A stretch of DNA of 64,000 nucleotides from Deltaproteobacteria bacterium. GTDB taxonomy: Bacteria > Myxococcota_A > Polyangia > Nannocystales > Nannocystaceae. Positions 1-8,885 of the stretch are shown one piece after another. The stretch is taken from assembly GCA_016709225.1 (NCBI GenBank), contig JADJEE010000001.1, positions 1,364,001 to 1,428,000 of the forward strand, read 5' to 3'. The first letter of the stretch is position 1. Each line of letters starts with the position of its first letter. Both the position numbers and the translations under genes were made by a program. The notes below the pieces were generated by a model, which did no database searches, had not been told where the DNA came from, and was given only the letters and a program-made list of their open reading frames with translations.

Positions 1-459
1 CAGCGCCCGCGCGAGCGCCATGTGGGGCCCCGCGTCGTCGCCGACCAGCTCGGTCGCGCGTCGGTACGCGCCCGCAGCTTCGGCCGCGTGGCCACGCTCC
101 TGGTGCATCGCACCCAGCAACAGCGCGGCGTTGGCCTGCAGATGCACGTCGTGCGCCTGCGCCCCCAGCTTGCGCAACTCCGACGTGATCTCGGTGAACT
201 CCTTCGAGCCGGCCGCGCCACCGAAGTGCTCGGGGTCGGCATCGAAGCCGCGCTTGAGCTCGGCGTAGCGGCTCGCCAACGCGTCGTCGTCCAACGCCGC
301 CGGTGGCGGCGGTGCGGGCAGCGGTGTCATCGAGCCGCTGGGTTCACCGCCGCATGCGAGCCCACCCGCGTGGACCCCCGCGAGCGCGAGGACCAGCGCG
401 CAAGCGAGCCGACGCCCGTACCCACGCGCACCGCCGCTGCGAGCGGCCGACCGCGACAC
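1..459 (-). CDS. TPR-like lipoprotein, 3' end cut by window edge
   Basis: The visible 153 codons start at a GTG (459). They encode a basic N-terminus, a hydrophobic stretch (LACALVLALAGVHAGGLAC) ending in a lipobox-like Cys, then a Pro/Ala spacer. After that comes helical sequence with TPR character (for example AALLLGAMHQERGHAAEAAG followed by AYRRATELVGDDAG). This suggests an outer-membrane or periplasmic lipoprotein that scaffolds protein contacts. The frame stays open to base 1, so the C-terminus is missing and the repeat number cannot be counted. It is divergent from the lipoprotein gene at 617. The GTG is preferred because the upstream ATG and GTG codons are in another frame. No specific function can be assigned. 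Confidence 0.72.
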   Translation of the reverse strand, partial: MSRSAARSGGARGYGRRLACALVLALAGVHAGGLACGGEPSGSMTPLPAPPPPAALDDDALASRYAELKRGFDADPEHFGGAAGSKEFTEITSELRKLGAQAHDVHLQANAALLLGAMHQERGHAAEAAGAYRRATELVGDDAGPHMALARAL

Positions 460-559
460 GGAAACCAACCCCGCCCACCATGCACCATCGATCGTGGTGT
501 GGGCCCCCGCGGGCCGCGAGGTCCCGGTGCGAGACGACGCAGGAATCATCACCGCCAGG

Positions 560-589
560 TTGCCACAGCCGCGCGCGGACGTGTACGAT
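560..589 (+). promoter_or_regulatory. sigma70-type promoter for the 617-2269 lipoprotein
   Basis: A -35-like TTGCCA (560-565) and a -10-like TACGAT (584-589) are separated by 18 bp, predicting a start near 596. This lies upstream of GGAG (609-612) and the GTG at 617, and downstream of the longer possible start at 494. It therefore argues for the shorter protein. The call is read by eye only. Confidence 0.5.
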
Positions 590-616
590 GCCAATGTCGG
601 GTTTGTTCGGAGTCGC

Positions 617-2269
617 GTGCGTACGTCGTCGTTCATCGGTGCGTTGCTGACCCTCGCGGGCTCGTCTGCGTGCGGACAGATCAGCGACCCCGCAGTTCCG
701 TGCTCCGCGATCGCGATCGACGAGGCACGCGCGGCCACGGTCGCGGCGCAGCCCGGTGCCGCCGTGATCGCGATGTCCGACGCGCCGCGCCCATGGATCG
801 TCCACTGGCGCTGCCCGCCGAGCCCGGGCCGCGACGTCGAGCCCAGCGTCGCGCTCGGCTGCAGCTATCAGCGGACGTACCTCGAGAGCGAGCTGTCGGC
901 GGTGCCGGCGGGGGCGGCCGAGCGTGGCCACCAGCTGCGCGACGACATCGTCCCGCTCGGCGGTGGCAGCACGCTGCTGGTGACCTCGACCGGACGCTTC
1001 GTCGTCGCGGTGGACCTCGCCGAGTCGGAGCTCCGCACGTGGCGGATCGATCCCTGGGCCGAGGACCCGGTGCACGAGATCTACTCGCGTGCGATCGGTG
1101 GCGACGACGCAGCGCAGCTGGTGGCGGGCATGCGAGGCAGCGACATGGTGCTGGTGCGCGACACCAGCCGCGAGCTGCGTTGGCTCGAGGCCGCAACCGG
1201 CATTGCGCGGCCGGTGGCGCCCGATCACCCGCAGCTCAAGATCGTCGCGATCGGCGAGTCGTACGTGGTCGGCCGCGAGGTCGTCGACGGCGATCACGAC
1301 CGCGTGGTGCTGGTGCCGATCGGCGAGGACCACGAGTTCGATGGCGTGGTCGACCTGCCGCTCGCGCAGGACCTCTCGCGCGTCGAGATCACCGCCGACG
1401 ACGCCTACGTGGTGGTCACCAGCGGCGAGGGCGAAGGCGCCGAGACCTCGGTGTACGGCATCCCCGACGGCGACCGCGTCGATCGCTTCAGCGGCAGCGC
1501 GGTCAACGGCAACGTACCGCTCGAGGTGCTGCCGGGCCTGCGCGCGACCACCCCCGATGGCGTGCACCTGGCCTACCGCACCAGCACCGGCGCGCTCGCC
1601 ATGCGCGAGCTCGGGGCCGGCTCGGCGTGTCTGGTGCGCAGCGCGAGCGCGGGCGATCACTCGCTGGCCGGCTTCGCGGCCGACGGCATGCTGTACATGC
1701 AGGCCGACGGCGCCTACTCCGAGAGTCACCTGCTGGCGTTCGACCCCACCACGCGCCGCATGACCGCGCTCGATCCCGACACCAGCGGCCACCACCTGGT
1801 CGCGGTGCCGCCGAGGTTGGCCGACCGCGCGCAGCCCTGGGCCGTCGGCGTGCACGAGGGCTCCTACGCGGCGATGCGGGCGGGTGGCGGCGCGATGGGC
1901 CTCGGCCTCAAGTCGCCGGTGTTCGTGCCGCGCCTCGACGACGCCAATGCGCTGTGGGTCGGTGACACCTACGAGGACGCCTCCGATCGCACGCGCTTCG
2001 GCATGCGTCGCATCCAGCACACCGACGCCGGCTTCGTGCCACTCGATCAGAGCATCGCGCCGATCGACGTCGGCGGCGGCCACATCGACGCCAGCCTGAC
2101 CTTCCTCTCGAGCAACGAGCGCCCGTGCCTGTCGACCGGCACGCCCGGCGGCTGGGCCTACCAGTGCGGCAACCCGCGCTCGGGCGGATTCCTGGCCAAC
2201 GCGCCGGCACCGGGCTCGGAGAACCCGCGCGGCGACGACGACCAACCGCCGCTGCCCACCAACGACTAA
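617..2269 (+). CDS. large lipoprotein, possibly beta-propeller
   Basis: A 550-residue protein starting at GTG 617, with GGAG 5 bases upstream and a promoter just before. The N-terminus (VRTSSFIGALLTLAGSSAC) is a lipoprotein signal peptide. The rest is rich in short beta-strand blocks with polar turns (such as HQLRDDIVPLGGGSTLLVTS and GDRVDRFSGSAVNGN), and has a Pro/Asp-rich tail. The pattern resembles a TolB/WD-like beta-propeller, but no diagnostic motif was recognised. An in-frame ATG at 494 would add 41 residues without signal-peptide character and lies before the predicted transcription start. Probable role: surface or periplasmic lipoprotein of unknown function. Confidence 0.72.
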   Translation: MRTSSFIGALLTLAGSSACGQISDPAVPCSAIAIDEARAATVAAQPGAAVIAMSDAPRPWIVHWRCPPSPGRDVEPSVALGCSYQRTYLESELSAVPAGAAERGHQLRDDIVPLGGGSTLLVTSTGRFVVAVDLAESELRTWRIDPWAEDPVHEIYSRAIGGDDAAQLVAGMRGSDMVLVRDTSRELRWLEAATGIARPVAPDHPQLKIVAIGESYVVGREVVDGDHDRVVLVPIGEDHEFDGVVDLPLAQDLSRVEITADDAYVVVTSGEGEGAETSVYGIPDGDRVDRFSGSAVNGNVPLEVLPGLRATTPDGVHLAYRTSTGALAMRELGAGSACLVRSASAGDHSLAGFAADGMLYMQADGAYSESHLLAFDPTTRRMTALDPDTSGHHLVAVPPRLADRAQPWAVGVHEGSYAAMRAGGGAMGLGLKSPVFVPRLDDANALWVGDTYEDASDRTRFGMRRIQHTDAGFVPLDQSIAPIDVGGGHIDASLTFLSSNERPCLSTGTPGGWAYQCGNPRSGGFLANAPAPGSENPRGDDDQPPLPTND

Positions 2270-2329
2270 TCGCAGCCCGTGCACGCGCGACGCGTGGGCC
2301 CGCCCTCGTGCGCCCGCGGTTGGTGGGGA

Positions 2330-2692
2330 TCAGGGCTGGTTCGCGTCGACGCCGGCCTCGGCACCGCGACAGCGGACCGCGGCCGGGTGCGACTCGAGCA
2401 CCGTGCACGCGGCGGCCTCGCAGCCCGCTGCAGCGCAGGCCGCCTCGGCGTCGTCGTAGCAGCAGCTGTCGTGCTCGTAGGCGCAGCCCTCGGGGCGACC
2501 GTCCCAGATGCGACCGACACCGTTGCACGGCGGCGGCTCGCGGGCGCCGCTCGATCCCCCGCCGTCGCCGCCAGCGTCGGCCTCGACCTTGCCGTCCTCG
2601 GCGCCCGTGCCCTCGCGCGTGCGCGGGCGCGTACCCACGCGACAGGCCATCGAGGTCACCGCGCAGGCGAGCAGGAGCGCGGTGAGCCGCAT
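2330..2692 (-). CDS. small Cys-rich lipoprotein
   Basis: A 120-residue protein whose signal peptide (MRLTALLLACAVTSMAC) ends in a lipobox Cys at residue 17. A Gly/Ser/Asp-rich spacer follows, then a compact Cys-rich domain with about nine cysteines (CNGVG, GCAYEHDSCCYDDAEAAC, AGCEAAACTV, VRC), probably disulfide-bonded outside the cytoplasm. No family was recognised. It converges on the upstream lipoprotein gene. The ATG sits 6 bases after a -10 hexamer, so the mRNA is probably leaderless. Confidence 0.7.
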   Translation of the reverse strand: MRLTALLLACAVTSMACRVGTRPRTREGTGAEDGKVEADAGGDGGGSSGAREPPPCNGVGRIWDGRPEGCAYEHDSCCYDDAEAACAAAGCEAAACTVLESHPAAVRCRGAEAGVDANQP

Positions 2693-2698
2693 CGGGCC

Positions 2699-2728
2699 AA
2701 TCTACTCGATGCCGCATGGGCCTGTCAG
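2699..2728 (-). promoter_or_regulatory. promoter, probably leaderless transcript
   Basis: On the minus strand CTGACA (2728-2723) and TAGATT (2704-2699) are 18 bp apart. Only six bases (ggcccg) separate the -10 from the ATG at 2692, so the predicted start of transcription coincides with the start codon. Confidence 0.45.
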
Positions 2729-2787
2729 GCCCCTCGAGCACGGGCCGCGACACGGGGTCGGTGCCCGTGCGACAAACGTCGCCCGCC

Positions 2788-3537
2788 ATGCTGCTGCAAC
2801 AGCTCTTCGAGCCGCTCTCGAGCACGTACACGTACCTGCTGGCCGATCCCATCGGTGGCGTCGCGGCGCTGGTGGACCCGGTGCTCGAGACCGTCGATCG
2901 CGACCTCGCGCTGCTGCAGTCGCTGGGCCTGCGGCTCACGCACACGATCGAGACCCACGTGCACGCGGACCACCTGACGTCGGCCCGCAAGCTGCGGCAC
3001 CTCACCGGCGCGCGGGTGGTCGCGCCGGCACTCGACGCCCTGCCCTGCGCCGACATCGGTGTGCGCGACGGCGAGACCCTCCAGCTCGGGACGATCGCAA
3101 TCGTGCCCCGCTTCACGCCCGGGCACACCGACACGCACCACGCATACGTCATCGCCGGCGGCATGGTTCCGTGCGTCCTGACCGGCGACGCACTGCTCAT
3201 CGACGGCTGCGGTCGCACCGACTTCCAGGGCGGCGACGCGCGCACGCTCTACCGCTCGATCACGCAGGTCTTGTTCGCGCTGCCGCCCGATACGTTGGTC
3301 TATCCCGGCCACGACTACCAGGGACGCCGGGTCTCGACCATCGCGCAGGAGCGCGATCGCAACCCCCGACTCGCCGGCAAGGACGAGGACGCGTTCGTGG
3401 AGATCATGGCGGCGCTGCAGCTGCCCTACCCGCGCAAGATGCCCTACGCCGTGCCGGGCAACCGCATGTGTGGCGAGTGCCCGCCGGATGTGCCCGACGA
3501 GCTGCGATCGCCGTGCGAGCTCGGCGATCAGGGCTGA
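2788..3537 (+). CDS. persulfide dioxygenase (ETHE1-like metallo-beta-lactamase fold)
   Basis: A 249-residue metallo-beta-lactamase-fold protein. The metal motif THVHADHLT supplies H57, H59 and D61/H62. Further ligands lie in FTPGHTDTHH, TGDALLIDGCGRTDFQGG and YPGHDYQG. The GCGRTDFQ block and the short length match ETHE1-type sulfur dioxygenases rather than glyoxalase II. In that family a single non-heme iron oxidises glutathione persulfide to sulfite and GSH, detoxifying sulfide. The ATG at 2788 fits the family N-terminus; an in-frame GTG at 2761 is possible. The gene stands alone, converging with nnr, with no rhodanese or sulfide:quinone reductase gene beside it. Confidence 0.85.
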   Translation: MLLQQLFEPLSSTYTYLLADPIGGVAALVDPVLETVDRDLALLQSLGLRLTHTIETHVHADHLTSARKLRHLTGARVVAPALDALPCADIGVRDGETLQLGTIAIVPRFTPGHTDTHHAYVIAGGMVPCVLTGDALLIDGCGRTDFQGGDARTLYRSITQVLFALPPDTLVYPGHDYQGRRVSTIAQERDRNPRLAGKDEDAFVEIMAALQLPYPRKMPYAVPGNRMCGECPPDVPDELRSPCELGDQG

Positions 3538-3547
3538 CGCGCCGCGA

Positions 3548-5053
3548 CTACGCCAGGCGCAGCGACGGCAGCGCGGCGTGGGCGGCCGCCGACGCCAGGA
3601 ACGACCGCGCCTCGTCGATCGCCGCGACCACGTCGCCCGCCATCGTGTTGGCGTGACGTCGCCCCGCCACGCAGCCGGCGGCGGCATGGATCATCACGCC
3701 CTCGCAGGCGGCCGTGAAGGCATCGACGGCGTGCACGAGGCGCGCGGCGATGATGCCGGCCAGCGCGTCGCCCGAGCCGGCGGTCGCGAGCGCAGCGTCG
3801 CCGAGCGACGCGATCGCGAGACGATCGGGATCGGCGACCAGGGTGCCGGCACCCTTGAGCACGACGGTGCTGGCGGTCGCCCGCGCGAGTCGGCGGACCG
3901 CGTCGATGCGCGAGGCCTGGACGCGCTGCGGCGTCCAGCCGGCGTCGGGCTCGAGGCTCGCCAGCATGCGCGCGGCCTCGCCGGGGTGCGGCGTGAGCAC
4001 GCGGGCGCCCGCCGGCGCAGTGCCGCAACGCAGCTGCTGCAGCGCGCTGGCGTCCCAAACCGCCGGCCTTGGATCGTCGGTGAACGATGCGTCGAGGCCT
4101 GCGATCGCGGCCGCGTCGGTGAGGCCGCAGCCGACCACCAACACCTCGGCGGCCGGCACCGCCGGCAGCCGCCGCGGCGCGAGCATGATCTCGGGACGCG
4201 CGGCGATCACCGCCGCGCGCAGGGCCGCGTCGTCGCACGCGACCGTGACCAAGCCGGCGCCCGCCCGGAAGCCCGCGGTCGCGGCCAGCAACACCGCACC
4301 GGGCGTCTCGGCGGCGCCGCCGAGCAGCCCCAGGTGCCCGCGCTCACCCTTGTGTCGCGGCGTCGGGGCCCCGGCGAGCGCCGCAGCGATGGACGGGCCG
4401 GCCAACAACGTCGCGATCGCAGGCATGTCGGCCGCGGCGCGCAGGCCGATGTCCGCCACCACGACACGGCCGGCGTGATCGCGCCCGGGCGTGACGTGCA
4501 GGCCGAGCTTGCTGGCACCGAAGGTGACCGTGACGTCGGCCCGCACCGCCACGCCGGCGATCGAACCATCGTCGCAGTCGACCCCGCTCGGCAGGTCGAC
4601 CGCGAGTCTCGGGCCGCGGCAGCCGTGCATCGCTGCGATCGCGTCGGCGATGCGGCCGTGCGGGGCTCCGCGGCTGCCGGTGCCCAGGCACGCGTCCACC
4701 ATCACCGCCGCGCGCGGCAGCGCGGCGCACTCGGGCACGCCGCACGCCGTCGCCAGCGTGCGCTGCTGCGTGCGGGCCTCGTTGCCGCCGCCGGCGGCGT
4801 CGAACCACGACACCGGCAATCCCCAGCCGTGCAGGATGCGGGCGATCGCGAGGCCGTCGCCGCCGTTGTTGCCGGGGCCGCACACCGCGACGACGGGCAG
4901 GCCCGAGCCGGCCCTCAGCGCCACCAGCTCGTGGGCGCAGGCCAGGGCCGCGCGCTCCATCAGCACCGGCGAGGGCATGCCCACCGCGGCGCCCATGCTG
5001 TGGCGATCGACCGCCGCTGCGGTCGCGGCGTCCCACAATGGCAGCCCGCTCAC
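3548..5053 (-). CDS. nnr: bifunctional NAD(P)H-hydrate epimerase / ADP-dependent dehydratase
   Basis: A 501-residue enzyme that repairs hydrated NADH/NADPH. The N-terminal half (about 1-215) is the YjeF_N epimerase with CGPGNNGGDGLAIAR and the DACLGTG and AVDLPSGVDCDDG blocks. The C-terminal half (about 225-500) is the carbohydrate-kinase-like dehydratase with PRHKGERGHLGLLGGAAETPGA, LTPHPGEAARML, VVLKGAGTLV and TAGSGDALAGIIA. Both halves look complete. The start overlaps the acpS stop by 4 bp, so it is translationally coupled and is the last gene of the folP-cdaA-ybbR-glmM-acpS run. The tsaE gene that often follows elsewhere is absent; a convergent unrelated gene comes next. Confidence 0.93.
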   Translation of the reverse strand: MSGLPLWDAATAAAVDRHSMGAAVGMPSPVLMERAALACAHELVALRAGSGLPVVAVCGPGNNGGDGLAIARILHGWGLPVSWFDAAGGGNEARTQQRTLATACGVPECAALPRAAVMVDACLGTGSRGAPHGRIADAIAAMHGCRGPRLAVDLPSGVDCDDGSIAGVAVRADVTVTFGASKLGLHVTPGRDHAGRVVVADIGLRAAADMPAIATLLAGPSIAAALAGAPTPRHKGERGHLGLLGGAAETPGAVLLAATAGFRAGAGLVTVACDDAALRAAVIAARPEIMLAPRRLPAVPAAEVLVVGCGLTDAAAIAGLDASFTDDPRPAVWDASALQQLRCGTAPAGARVLTPHPGEAARMLASLEPDAGWTPQRVQASRIDAVRRLARATASTVVLKGAGTLVADPDRLAIASLGDAALATAGSGDALAGIIAARLVHAVDAFTAACEGVMIHAAAGCVAGRRHANTMAGDVVAAIDEARSFLASAAAHAALPSLRLA

Positions 5054-5433
5054 TCGTCCACCGCGATCGCCACCGCGGCCGCGATGCCGGCGGCGTGGGT
5101 GATGGTGAGCATCACGCGGGTGATGCCGCGGGCGCTGGCAACCTCGAGCGCGCGTCCCCGCAGCACCACCTGTGGCCCGTGCTCGCCGCTGCGCGCCGGG
5201 GTCACCTCGACGTCGTGCCAGCCGATGCCCTTGGGGGCACCGAGCGACTTGCTGCAGGCCTCCTTCGCGGCGAAGCGGGCCGCGAGGGTCTCGTCGCGGT
5301 TGCGTCGGGCCAGCGCGTAGTCGATCTCCGCGTCGGTGAAGACCTTGCGCAGGAATCGGTCGCCGTGGCGCTCGACCGCGGCGGTCATGCGGTCCACCGG
5401 ACAGACGTCGAGCCCTACCCCGCGTACCGCCAT
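5050..5433 (-). CDS. acpS: holo-[acyl-carrier-protein] synthase
   Basis: A 127-residue AcpS-type phosphopantetheinyl transferase, the usual length. It transfers 4'-phosphopantetheine from CoA to acyl carrier protein for fatty acid synthesis. The Mg-binding motif GLDVCPVDRM is at the N-terminus, and the second motif AARFAAKEACSKSLG is near residue 55. The C-terminal LTITHAAGIAAAVA block is also typical. It lies between glmM and nnr and overlaps nnr by 4 bp. Confidence 0.93.
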   Translation of the reverse strand: MAVRGVGLDVCPVDRMTAAVERHGDRFLRKVFTDAEIDYALARRNRDETLAARFAAKEACSKSLGAPKGIGWHDVEVTPARSGEHGPQVVLRGRALEVASARGITRVMLTITHAAGIAAAVAIAVDE

Positions 5434-5491
5434 GCTGCAGTCTGACTACCGCAGGTCGCCCCGCCCGCGCCAGCCCTGCCCTGCCCTGCCG

Positions 5492-6850
5492 TCAGGTACT
5501 AGCCGCGCCCAGCTCGCGCACGGCGGCGTCGCAGATGCGGCCCACGACCTCGTCGGCCTGCGCCGCGTCCTCGCACTCGACCATCACCCGCAGCTTGGCC
5601 TCGGTACCCGAGAACCGCACCAGCACGCGGCCGCTGTCGCCGAGCTCGCCCTCGACCTGCCGGATCGTGCGGCTCAGCTGCGGCAGCGACTCGATGGGCG
5701 CACGGCGGGCCACCACCAGGTTGCGCAGCACCTGCGGGATCGCGGTCATCACCGTCGACAGCCGCGACAACGGACTGCCGGTGCGTCGCATGATCGTGAG
5801 GACCTGCAGTGCTGCGACCATGCCGTCGCCGGTGGTCGAGTGGTCGAAGAAGACCAGATGCCCCGATTGCTCGCCGCCGAGGTTGCAGCCGCTCTGCCGC
5901 ATGGCCTCCACCACGTAGCGATCGCCGACCGGCGTGCGCGTCAGGCCGATGCCGACCTCCGCGAGGCTGCGCTCGAGCCCGAGGTTGCTCATGACCGTCG
6001 CGACCACGGCGCCCCCGCGCAGCTCGGCGCGCTGGTGGAGATCGCGGGCACACATCGCCAGCACCGCGTCGCCGTCGACGACCTGGCCCCGCTCGTCGCA
6101 GACGATGAGTCGATCGGCGTCGCCGTCGAGCGCGATGCCGAGATCGGCTCCGACCTCGCGGACCTTGGCCGCCATCACGGCGGGGTGCATGGCGCCGACA
6201 CCGTCGTTGATGTTGAGGCCGTTGGGGTCGACGCCGATGGCGGTGACCTCCGCGCCGAGTTCCTCGAGCACCGTGGGGGCGATCTTGTAGGCGGCCCCGT
6301 GGGCGCAGTCGACGACCACCTTCAGACCGAGCAGGTCGGCGTGGTTGGGGAACGCCTGCTTGAGGTGCGTGACATAGCGACCCGCGGCGTCGTCGATGCG
6401 CCAGGCGCGACCGATGTCGCCCCCCCGGGCGCGCTGCTGCTCGAGCGAGCCGTCGTCCATCGCGGCCTCGAGCCGCTCCTCGACCTCGTCGGGCAGCTTG
6501 TAGCCGTCGTGGGCGAAGAGCTTGATGCCGTTGTCGGCGAAGTGGTTGTGGCTGGCCGAGATGACGACGCCGGCGCTGGCCCGCATCGAGCGCGTCAGGT
6601 AGGCGATGCCGGGGGTTGGCAGCGGCCCCACGAACCACACGTCGGCTCCCATCGCGCACAGTCCCGAGGCCAGCGCGCTCTCGAGCAGATAGCCGGACAG
6701 GCGTGTGTCCTTGCCGACCAGCACGCGGCCCTGCTTGCCGAAATGGGCCGCGACCGCCATGCCCACCCGCAGCGCGGTCTCCGGGGTCATCGGGTGCGCA
6801 TTGGCTTCACCGCGGATGCCATCGGTACCGAACAGTCGTCGCGTCGCCAT
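5492..6850 (-). CDS. glmM: phosphoglucosamine mutase
   Basis: A 452-residue enzyme converting glucosamine-6-phosphate to glucosamine-1-phosphate for peptidoglycan and LPS precursors. All signature loops are present: LFGTDGIRG at the start, the phosphoserine loop VVISASHNHFADNGIK (Ser about 100), the metal loop LDGDADRLI, the sugar loop GGEQSGHLVF, and the phosphate loop RFSGTEAKLRVMVE. The usual Pro after SGTE is Ala here. The neighbours ybbR and cdaA are typical; GlmM is known to contact CdaA in Firmicutes. Confidence 0.95.
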   Translation of the reverse strand: MATRRLFGTDGIRGEANAHPMTPETALRVGMAVAAHFGKQGRVLVGKDTRLSGYLLESALASGLCAMGADVWFVGPLPTPGIAYLTRSMRASAGVVISASHNHFADNGIKLFAHDGYKLPDEVEERLEAAMDDGSLEQQRARGGDIGRAWRIDDAAGRYVTHLKQAFPNHADLLGLKVVVDCAHGAAYKIAPTVLEELGAEVTAIGVDPNGLNINDGVGAMHPAVMAAKVREVGADLGIALDGDADRLIVCDERGQVVDGDAVLAMCARDLHQRAELRGGAVVATVMSNLGLERSLAEVGIGLTRTPVGDRYVVEAMRQSGCNLGGEQSGHLVFFDHSTTGDGMVAALQVLTIMRRTGSPLSRLSTVMTAIPQVLRNLVVARRAPIESLPQLSRTIRQVEGELGDSGRVLVRFSGTEAKLRVMVECEDAAQADEVVGRICDAAVRELGAAST

Positions 6851-6948
6851 CGTCGCTACGATGGTTCATATCACACCGCACACGTGCGCCCGCCAGGGCT
6901 TTTCGGCCGACATCGCGTGATCGTGCGTGGTCTCGGGGCCGAGCGCTG

Positions 6949-7965
6949 CTACGGCACCGCTGCACCGGGTGCGGTGGGCTCGGGCGCGAGCGGTGACGGA
7001 GGCGGCGGTAGCTCGATGCGTCGCTGCGCAGGCGCGTAGGTCAGCGCGCGTCGGAACTGCTCGGGCACCGCCGGCGCCCAGGTGATGTGGATCTCGACCC
7101 ACGGGTGATCGCCGGGGCGCGCGGTCGCGACCCCGACCAGCCACGGTGAGATGTCGAGCTGCGTCAGCGCGCGCAGGCTCGGCGCCCCGCCGCGGACCTC
7201 GGCCTCGAGATCCTCGAACGACATCCCCGAGCTCGCCAGCGTCTCGTCGCGCGACACCGGTACCCGCACGGTGCGGCTGGCGGGCTTGGGTGCGACCTCG
7301 GCGATGATGCGCACGCGCAGCGCCTCGGCGCCGGCGCCCACCAGCTCGACGCCGTCCGGCGGACGCACGAGCGCCACCGTCGCGCTGACATCGGCGTCGG
7401 CCTCGTGCAGATCGTAGGCGACGGTCGACAGCTGCGGCGTGGCCAGCACCCGCGAGCGACCGCCCCGCACGCGCACGCTGGCGGGCTCGCTGCGTACGCG
7501 CACCAGCTCGTAGTCCACCGCCGGCGTGCCGCCGACGTTGGGCACCACCGGCACGTCGCGCTCGATCACCGGATCGAAGCGCAGGTCGACCTCGTCGTAG
7601 GAGAGCTCCGCCAGCACCACGCCGTGGGGCATCACCACGGTGCTGCGATCGATGACCATCGGTCCCGGTGAGGCGTCGGCGAGGTCGAGCGTGACCACGC
7701 CGAAGTCCTGCGACTCGATGCGGCTGACCCGCGTCCACGGGCCGCGCACCTGCACCGAGACCACCTCGGGCACCGGCGTCAGCAGCACCCGCTCCGGATC
7801 GGCGCGCAGCCGCAGCGGCACGGTGAAGGTGCGCGTGACCTCGTCGCGGGTGCCCACGAACAACACCAGCGTGATCACGAACGCGAGCACCTTGATGCCC
7901 CAGTCGAGCTGCACGACCTCGGCGACTGCCCGCAGCAGCGACGAACGGCGGCGCTCGTCGGTCAT
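6949..7965 (-). CDS. YbbR-domain protein (CdaA regulator CdaR-like)
   Basis: A 338-residue protein with one N-terminal membrane segment (WGIKVLAFVITLVLFVG, about 20-36). It continues outside the membrane as repeated YbbR-type beta modules (for example VTRTFTVPLRLRADPERVLL, VRVRGGRSRVL, RTVRVPVSRDE). The tail is Pro-rich. In Firmicutes the CdaR homologue binds and modulates the diadenylate cyclase CdaA. Here the ATG overlaps the cdaA stop (ATGA), which supports the same partnership. A longer upstream reading (to 8139) would overlap cdaA and has no domain content, so the ATG at 7965 is chosen. Confidence 0.85.
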   Translation of the reverse strand: MTDERRRSSLLRAVAEVVQLDWGIKVLAFVITLVLFVGTRDEVTRTFTVPLRLRADPERVLLTPVPEVVSVQVRGPWTRVSRIESQDFGVVTLDLADASPGPMVIDRSTVVMPHGVVLAELSYDEVDLRFDPVIERDVPVVPNVGGTPAVDYELVRVRSEPASVRVRGGRSRVLATPQLSTVAYDLHEADADVSATVALVRPPDGVELVGAGAEALRVRIIAEVAPKPASRTVRVPVSRDETLASSGMSFEDLEAEVRGGAPSLRALTQLDISPWLVGVATARPGDHPWVEIHITWAPAVPEQFRRALTYAPAQRRIELPPPPSPLAPEPTAPGAAVP

Positions 7966-8885
7966 CGTCGGGCGTCCTCGCGGTCGGGGTCCAACAGCGC
8001 GCTGCGGGAGAGATCGATCGCCGACAGCCCGGCGTCGTCGTCGGTGCCACCGGGGGGATCGAAGACCCCGGCGTCCGGCGCGACGGCGTCGGTCTTGGCC
8101 GGGCTGCGCGTGGCCTCGGCGCGCGGCGTCGCCAGCCACTGCACGATGCGTCCCTCGAGATCGACGATGCGCAGCGCCTCGGAGATGGCACCGCGATGCA
8201 CGATGCGCAGCTCGCCGCGTTCCTCGCTCAAGACCAGCACCAGCGCGTCGGTCTCCTCGCTGAGGCCGATCGCCGCGCGGTGGCGGGTGCCGAACGCGTG
8301 ATCGAGGTGCTGTTCGGAGAGCGGACAGATGACGCCCGCCCGCGCGATGCGGAAGTTCTGCACCACGATGGCGCCGTCGTGCACGTCGTTGGCCGCGTGG
8401 GGGATCGACAGCGCGACCAGGGTCGCGGCCCGCAGCGCGGCGTCGATCTCGACGCCGCGGTTCTGTACCGCCGCGAGCACGTCGATCTCGCCCTGCAGCA
8501 CCACCAGCGCACCGAACTGCGCCCGCTGCAGCTGCGCCAAGCCGGCGACCAGCTCACCGACGGCCGACACCGCAGCGCTGCGCCGACCGGCCGGCAGCAG
8601 CCGCTGCCCGAGCAGCAGCAGCAGGCGCCGCAGCTCCTGGTGGAACACCACGATGAGCAGCAGGATGATCGAGTCGAAGACGTACCGCAGCAGCGTCGCG
8701 ACCGCGATCAGATCGAGCAGCCGCACCACCCACGCGACCACGCCGAAGGCCGCCACGGCCGCGAGCACCGGCGCGGCGCGGGTGCGCTTGACCATGCGCA
8801 GGAAGCCGTAGACCAGCGCGAACAGCAGCAGGAAGTCGAGTGCGTCGCGCCAGGTGAGCGCGGCGAGCCACTCCGAGACGTTCAC
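7962..8885 (-). CDS. cdaA: diadenylate cyclase (c-di-AMP synthase)
   Basis: A 307-residue membrane enzyme that makes c-di-AMP from two ATP. Three hydrophobic segments fill residues 10-80 (ALDFLLLFALVYGFL, APVLAAVAAFGVVAWVV, DSIILLLIVVF). The DAC domain follows, with the catalytic VHDGAIVV and GTRHRAAIGLSEETDALV motifs intact. The C-terminal tail is about 70 residues longer than usual and acidic. The GTG start overlaps the folP stop (GTGA). The upstream extension in the same frame is Arg/Gly-rich antisense-type sequence and is excluded. With ybbR and glmM next, this is the classic c-di-AMP cassette. Confidence 0.92.
   Translation of the reverse strand: MNVSEWLAALTWRDALDFLLLFALVYGFLRMVKRTRAAPVLAAVAAFGVVAWVVRLLDLIAVATLLRYVFDSIILLLIVVFHQELRRLLLLLGQRLLPAGRRSAAVSAVGELVAGLAQLQRAQFGALVVLQGEIDVLAAVQNRGVEIDAALRAATLVALSIPHAANDVHDGAIVVQNFRIARAGVICPLSEQHLDHAFGTRHRAAIGLSEETDALVLVLSEERGELRIVHRGAISEALRIVDLEGRIVQWLATPRAEATRSPAKTDAVAPDAGVFDPPGGTDDDAGLSAIDLSRSALLDPDREDARR

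Noticed and set aside
344..2284. Minus-strand open frame of 646 codons opposite the 617-2269 lipoprotein
   Set aside because: No start context or domains; the plus-strand frame has promoter, ribosome site and lipoprotein signal, and the minus-strand lipoprotein at 1-459 uses another frame.
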